From assembly GCA_963834705.1 (NCBI GenBank), contig CAWICV010000012.1, positions 1 through 64,000 of the forward strand: a stretch of 64,000 bases of DNA, read 5' to 3'. The stretch's first letter is position 1. Each line of letters starts with the position of its first letter. The stretch comes from RYN-230 sp963834705 (GTDB lineage Bacteria; Actinomycetota; Actinomycetes; Streptosporangiales; Streptosporangiaceae). Below the pieces are notes generated by a model, which was not told where the DNA came from, did not search any database, and was given only the letters and a program-made list of their open reading frames with translations. Of the stretch, positions 60,178 through 64,000 are shown one piece after another. Position numbers and translations under genes: made by a program.

Positions 60178-60696
60178 ATGGGACAGATCACCATCCGGGT
60201 CAACGGGACCGAGCACCGCCTGGACCTCGACCCGCGCATGTCGCTGCTCGACCTGCTGCGTGAGCGGCTCGGGCTGACCGGCTCGAAGAAGGGCTGTGAC
60301 CACGGCCAGTGTGGCGCGTGCACCGTGCTGCTCGACGGGCGGCGGGTCAACGCCTGCCTGGCGCTCGCGGTCGCCCAGGACGGTGCCGAGGTCACCACCG
60401 TGGAAGGGCTCGGCCCAGCCGGCCAGCTGCACCCGCTCCAGGCGGCGTTCCTGGAGCGGGACGCGTTCCAGTGCGGCTACTGCACTCCCGGTCAACTGTG
60501 CTCGGCGGCCGGGATGCTGGCCGAGCCCGGACCGAGTGCGGTCAGCGGGGACCTGACCGGCGATCCCGCGCTGACCCCGGAGGAGATCAGGGAGCGGATG
60601 AGCGGCAACCTGTGCCGGTGCGGCGCTTACGTGAACATCGTGGCGGCCATCGGCCAGGTCGCGGACCGCGCGGCAGTGAGCGGGGCCACCGGATGA
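60178..60696 (+). CDS. Molybdenum hydroxylase small subunit, 2[2Fe-2S] (CoxS/PaoA-like)
   Basis: A 172-residue electron-transfer subunit. The plant-type ferredoxin cluster ligands are in KKGCDHGQCGACTVLLDG with a further Cys in VNACLALAV. The second [2Fe-2S] domain has FQCGYCTPGQ and GNLCRCGAY. It passes electrons from the molybdenum centre to FAD. Its TGA overlaps the ATG of the FAD subunit (ATGA). Confidence 0.95.
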   Translation: MGQITIRVNGTEHRLDLDPRMSLLDLLRERLGLTGSKKGCDHGQCGACTVLLDGRRVNACLALAVAQDGAEVTTVEGLGPAGQLHPLQAAFLERDAFQCGYCTPGQLCSAAGMLAEPGPSAVSGDLTGDPALTPEEIRERMSGNLCRCGAYVNIVAAIGQVADRAAVSGATG

Positions 60697-61682
60697 GGCA
60701 GTTCGAGTACACCCGGCCCCGGGACACCGCGGACGCGCTGCAGCACTTCCAGCCGGGCGCCATGTACCTGGGGGGTGGCACCAACCTGGTCAACCTGATG
60801 CGGCTCGGCGTGGCCCGGCCCGCCCACCTGGTAGACGTCAGCCGGCTCGGTAACGACCGGATCGAGCTGGCCGGTGACCGGCTGCGGATCGGCGCGGCCG
60901 TGCGGAACAGCGACCTGGCCGCGCACCCGGCAGTGCGGGCGCGGTACCCGGTGCTGGCCCGGGCCGTGCTGGCCGGAGCGTCCGGTCAGGTGCGGAACAT
61001 GGCCACAGTGGGCGGCAACCTGCTGCAGCGCACCCGCTGCTCTTACTTCCAGGACATCAGCCAGCCGTGCAACAAACGCCACCCCGGCTCCGGCTGCCCG
61101 GCCATCGCCGGCGACCATCACAACCTGGCCATCCTCGGGCACTCCGCGGATCTGGACGCCGCCGCACAGTGCGTGGCCACCCATCCGTCGGACATGGCCG
61201 TGGCACTGACCGCGCTGGACGCCGAGGTGCACGTCACCGGCCCCGGCGGTGACCGGGCCATCCCCATGCCGGGACTGCACCGGCTGCCGGGCGACGAACC
61301 GGACCGGGACACCGTGCTCCAGCCTGGTGACCTGATCACTGCCGTGGAGCTGCCACCCCCGCCGCCGGGCCGGGCCACCTACCGCAAGGTGCGCGAACGA
61401 GCGTCGTTCGCGTTCGCGCTGGTCTCCGTGGCCGCCGCCCTCGACGTGGCGGGTGATGGGACGGTACGCGCCGCCCGGCTGGCCCTCGGCGGGGTGGCTC
61501 ATCTGCCGTGGCGGGCGGCCCGCGCCGAGCAGGCGCTCACCGGGGCGCCAGCCACCGAGGCGGAGTTCCGCCGGGCCGCGGACGCCGAACTGGTCGAAGC
61601 CCAGCCACTGCCGGGCAACGGCTACAAGGTCACGCTGGCCCGGAACCTGATCGCCGCCACGCTAGGGGAGCTGCTGCCGTGA
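60693..61682 (+). CDS. Molybdenum hydroxylase FAD-binding subunit (PaoB-like)
   Basis: A 329-residue flavoprotein subunit. FAD-binding segments YLGGGTNLVNLM and ATVGGNLLQRTRC are present. The Cys-rich insertion RCSYFQDISQPCNKRHPGSG is typical of PaoB/YagS-type subunits that carry an extra [4Fe-4S] cluster. It overlaps both neighbours (ATGA and GTGA), so the three subunits are co-translated. Confidence 0.93.
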   Translation: MRQFEYTRPRDTADALQHFQPGAMYLGGGTNLVNLMRLGVARPAHLVDVSRLGNDRIELAGDRLRIGAAVRNSDLAAHPAVRARYPVLARAVLAGASGQVRNMATVGGNLLQRTRCSYFQDISQPCNKRHPGSGCPAIAGDHHNLAILGHSADLDAAAQCVATHPSDMAVALTALDAEVHVTGPGGDRAIPMPGLHRLPGDEPDRDTVLQPGDLITAVELPPPPPGRATYRKVRERASFAFALVSVAAALDVAGDGTVRAARLALGGVAHLPWRAARAEQALTGAPATEAEFRRAADAELVEAQPLPGNGYKVTLARNLIAATLGELLP

Positions 61683-63721
61683 ACCGGATCGAGGGACCGG
61701 ACAAGGTCACCGGGCGGGCCCGGTACGCGTACGAATACCCGGCTGGCGAGGCCGGCTACGCCTACCCGGTGCAGTCGGCGATCGCGCGCGGCCGGATCGA
61801 GTCCGTCGACGCCGGGCCGGCCCTGGCCATGCCCGGCGTGCTGGCCGTGCTGTCCGCCGCCGACCCGCCGGAGCTCGGCCCGGACGCCGGCCCCGAGCTG
61901 GCCCTGTTCCAGACCCTGGACGTCGCCTACCGCGGCCAAATCGTCGCCGCCGTGGTGGCCGAAACGCTGGAGCAGGCCCGGGCGGCCGCTGCGGAACTGC
62001 GGATCAGCTACCGGCCGGAGCGGCACGACGTCCGGCTCCGGCCCGATCACCCCGGCCTGTACACGCCGGACAAGGTCAACCCCAACTTCCCGGCCGTGAC
62101 CGAGAAAGGCGACGTGACGGCCGGGCTGGCCACCGCGGCGGTCACCGTGGACGCCAGCTATACCACGCCCACGATGCACAACAACCCGATGGAGCCGCAC
62201 GCCGCCATGGCCACCTGGGCCGCGGATGGCTCGCTGACCGTGCACGACTCGACCCAGGGGCCGTCGGCCGACCGGGACACGATCGCCAGCGTGCTCGGCC
62301 TGTCCCCGGAGCAGGTGCGGGTTATCTCGCCGCACGTCGGCGGCGGCTTCGGGTCAAAGGGCACCACCCGCCCGCACGCGATCCTGGCCGCGCTGGCCGC
62401 GCGCGCCACCGGGCGGCCGGTCAAGGTGGCACTGACCCGGCAGCAGATGTTCGCCCTCACCGGGTACCGCACGCCTACCATCCAGCGGCTGCGGCTCGGC
62501 GCGGACGCGGGCGGTCACCTCACCGCACTGGTACACGAGGTGGTGGAGCAAAGCTCGACCCTGGTCGAGTTCGCCGAGCAGACCGCGACACCCAGCCGGG
62601 TGATGTACCAGGCGCCGGCGTTGCGTACGTCCCACCGGCTGGTGCGGCTGGACGTGCCCACGCCGTCCTGGATGCGGGCCCCCGGCGAGTGCCCGGGCAT
62701 GTTCGCCCTGGAGTCGGCCATGGACGAGCTGGCCGTCGCGGCCGGGATCGACCCGATCGAGCTGCGGGTGCGGAACGACCCGGCAACCGAGCCGGACAGC
62801 GGGCTGCCATTCAGCTCCCGCGGCCTGGTGAGCTGCCTGCGCGAGGGAGCGCGCCGCTTCGGCTGGGCGGAGCGTGACCCGCGGCCGGGCATCCGCCGTC
62901 GCGGCCGCTGGCTGGTGGGCACCGGCGTAGCCGCCTCCACCTACCCGGCCCGGCGGCAGCCCTCCCAGGCCACCGCGACCGCCGACGACGGTGGGTTCGT
63001 GGTCCGGATCGCGGCCGCGGACATCGGCACCGGCGCCCGCACCGCGCTGACCCGGATCGCCGCGGAGACACTCGACGTCCCGGCCGAGCGGGTCCGGGTC
63101 GAAGTCGGCGACAGCGCACTGCCCACGGCGTTCCTGGCGGGTGGTTCGATGGGGACCGCGTCGTGGGGCTCGGCCGTCGTCAAGGCGTGCGAGGAGCTGC
63201 GCAAGGACGGCACCACGGGCCGTGCCGACACCACCGAGGATGTCCAGGCGGACAGCGGCTTCGCCCGGCACGCGTTCGGCGCGCAGTTCGCCGAGGTGCT
63301 GGTGGACCCGGACACCGGGGAGGTCCGGGTACCCCGGCTGCTCGGCGTGTTCGCGGTCGGCCGGGTCATCGACGCGACGCTGGCCCGGTCCCAGTTCATC
63401 GGCGGCATGACCATGGGCCTGGGCATGGGCCTGATGGAGCAGACCGTGCTGGACGAGGCGTCCGGCCAGTTCCTCAACCACGACCTGGCCCAGTACCACA
63501 TCGCGGCCTGCGCCGATGTAGCCGACATCGAGGCGGCCTGGATCGACGAGGACGACCCGCACCTCAACCCGATGGGCAGCAAGGGCATCGGCGAGATCGG
63601 CATCGTCGGGACCGCGGCCGCGCTGGCCAACGCGGTGTACCACGCCACCGGGTGCCGGATCCGCGACCTGCCGATCACCCCGGACCGGCTGCTCACCAAG
63701 CCCTGTCCCGTAGATCTTTAG
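61679..63721 (+). CDS. Molybdenum hydroxylase large subunit (xanthine/aldehyde oxidase family)
   Basis: A 680-residue molybdopterin-binding subunit. RIEGPDKVTGRARYAYEY opens the protein; VISPHVGGGFGSKGTTRPHA and GGSMGTASWGSAVVKACEEL hold the cofactor-binding region, and NPMGSKGIGEIGIVGTAAAL contains the catalytic Glu. It probably oxidises an aldehyde or N-heterocycle. GTG 61679 overlaps the previous stop. The last codons (CPVDL and the TAG) are supplied by a MITE insertion at 63703; without it the gene would end ...LLTKP at a TAG now lying at about 63872. The operon lacks a visible XdhC/PaoD maturation gene in this window. Confidence 0.93.
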   Translation: MNRIEGPDKVTGRARYAYEYPAGEAGYAYPVQSAIARGRIESVDAGPALAMPGVLAVLSAADPPELGPDAGPELALFQTLDVAYRGQIVAAVVAETLEQARAAAAELRISYRPERHDVRLRPDHPGLYTPDKVNPNFPAVTEKGDVTAGLATAAVTVDASYTTPTMHNNPMEPHAAMATWAADGSLTVHDSTQGPSADRDTIASVLGLSPEQVRVISPHVGGGFGSKGTTRPHAILAALAARATGRPVKVALTRQQMFALTGYRTPTIQRLRLGADAGGHLTALVHEVVEQSSTLVEFAEQTATPSRVMYQAPALRTSHRLVRLDVPTPSWMRAPGECPGMFALESAMDELAVAAGIDPIELRVRNDPATEPDSGLPFSSRGLVSCLREGARRFGWAERDPRPGIRRRGRWLVGTGVAASTYPARRQPSQATATADDGGFVVRIAAADIGTGARTALTRIAAETLDVPAERVRVEVGDSALPTAFLAGGSMGTASWGSAVVKACEELRKDGTTGRADTTEDVQADSGFARHAFGAQFAEVLVDPDTGEVRVPRLLGVFAVGRVIDATLARSQFIGGMTMGLGMGLMEQTVLDEASGQFLNHDLAQYHIAACADVADIEAAWIDEDDPHLNPMGSKGIGEIGIVGTAAALANAVYHATGCRIRDLPITPDRLLTKPCPVDL

Positions 63722-63868
63722 CCTGCTGCGCGGTCCCCGGAGGGCGCCTCGCTGCGTTGTCGTCGTCGCCCGTAGCTCCGCTATGGGCTCCTCCTCCGCG
63801 ATCCCCCGCCCACCTCCCCATCCCCCTTCACGGATGACCGCTCGCGACGGCCAAGATCTACGGGACAG
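63703..63868. mobile_element. 166-bp MITE-like element with 16-bp terminal inverted repeats
   Basis: CTGTCCCGTAGATCTT (63703-63718) and AAGATCTACGGGACAG (63853-63868) are perfect inverted repeats. They are flanked by a GCC direct repeat (63700-63702 and 63869-63871), a probable 3-bp target duplication. No transposase is encoded. Removal of the element plus one GCC restores CTCACCAAGCCTTAG, a clean end for the oxidase gene. The interior is partly shared with 53071-53132. Confidence 0.85.
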
Positions 63869-63928
63869 GCCTTAGCCGGCCAGAAAACCAGCTGCACGGG
63901 GCCCGGCCACGCGGGCAGGATCGGCGGG

Positions 63929-64000
63929 ATGGGGACGGTGTTCCTGCCCGGGCTGGAGCTGGCCGGGCAGTTCTACGCGGACGCGGTCCGGCCGCTGCTA
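63929..64000 (+). CDS. 5' end of a DUF4037-like gene (partial)
   Basis: ATG 63929 opens a frame reading MGTVFLPGLELAGQFYADAV and RPLL at the window edge, the start pattern of DUF4037-type nucleotidyltransferase-like proteins. Only 24 codons are visible; the assignment is by the N-terminal pattern. No Shine-Dalgarno site is clear, but GGCGGG precedes the ATG. Confidence 0.55.
   Translation, partial: MGTVFLPGLELAGQFYADAVRPLL

Overview
The window is high-GC DNA typical of a filamentous-type actinomycete. Signs of this are GTG starts, ATGA/GTGA stop-start overlaps, an F420/LLM-type oxidoreductase, an HspR-type MerR regulator, a BTAD (SARP-like) regulator, SpoIIE/STAS/anti-sigma-kinase partner switching, a stand-alone LigD polymerase domain and a pSAM2-like integrative element remnant. 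No gene fixes the genus.

Layout. 0-13.7 kb: a YtrA-type GntR regulator with a coupled ABC exporter, a small membrane-anchored protein, a tyrosine recombinase, a giant zinc-ribbon/adenylate cyclase/AAA/TPR protein, an intact and a decayed VOC-fold gene, an alpha/beta-hydrolase lipoprotein, a possible HEPN-type protein and an SDR. A diverged ~125-bp repeat lies just 3' of both the recombinase and the SDR. 13.7-18.1 kb: a minus-strand catabolic cluster of two amidohydrolases, a TIGR04076 protein and an LLM oxidoreductase. 18.2-26.6 kb: a decay/mobile-element island with a multiply frameshifted TetR gene, a 39-bp tandem duplication, an intact IS110 transposase, a DUF4242 gene, a second TetR remnant, a truncated IS1380 transposase, tRNA-Lys(CTT), and an AICE remnant (broken integrase, intact excisionase, RepSA C-terminal fragment) beside that tRNA.

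26.6-39.6 kb: mostly housekeeping or accessory single genes: two different PLP decarboxylases, LigD polymerase, EamA exporter with a divergent CGNR regulator, a D,D-carboxypeptidase, an MreB-like protein, an aldo/keto reductase, a broken glycosidase/ricin gene, a membrane PP2C phosphatase, and a small heat-shock locus (Hsp20 divergent from DnaJ-domain, HspR and an unknown protein). 39.6-46.9 kb: an eight-gene minus-strand unit linking a complete phosphatase/kinase/two-STAS partner switch, without a sigma factor, to a hypothetical protein, a phytoene-dehydrogenase-like flavoprotein and two membrane proteins that look like histidine-kinase sensors without the kinase domain. It is divergent from a 1004-residue BTAD/AAA/TPR regulator.

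50-64 kb: efeO-efeB without efeU beside a Sco1-type copper protein, a broken glycosyltransferase, upp, an FHA-PrsW membrane protease, an aldehyde dehydrogenase coupled to a catalytically empty dehydrogenase-like partner, a lipoprotein, and a three-subunit molybdenum hydroxylase (PaoABC-like). The stop codon of its large subunit now lies inside a 166-bp MITE-like element. The window ends in the first codons of a DUF4037-like gene.

Two features recur: many pseudogene fragments between intact genes, and several starts that lack a Shine-Dalgarno site but have a TANNNT box 6-7 nt upstream, as in leaderless transcripts. All assignments come from reading motifs; no database search was run.
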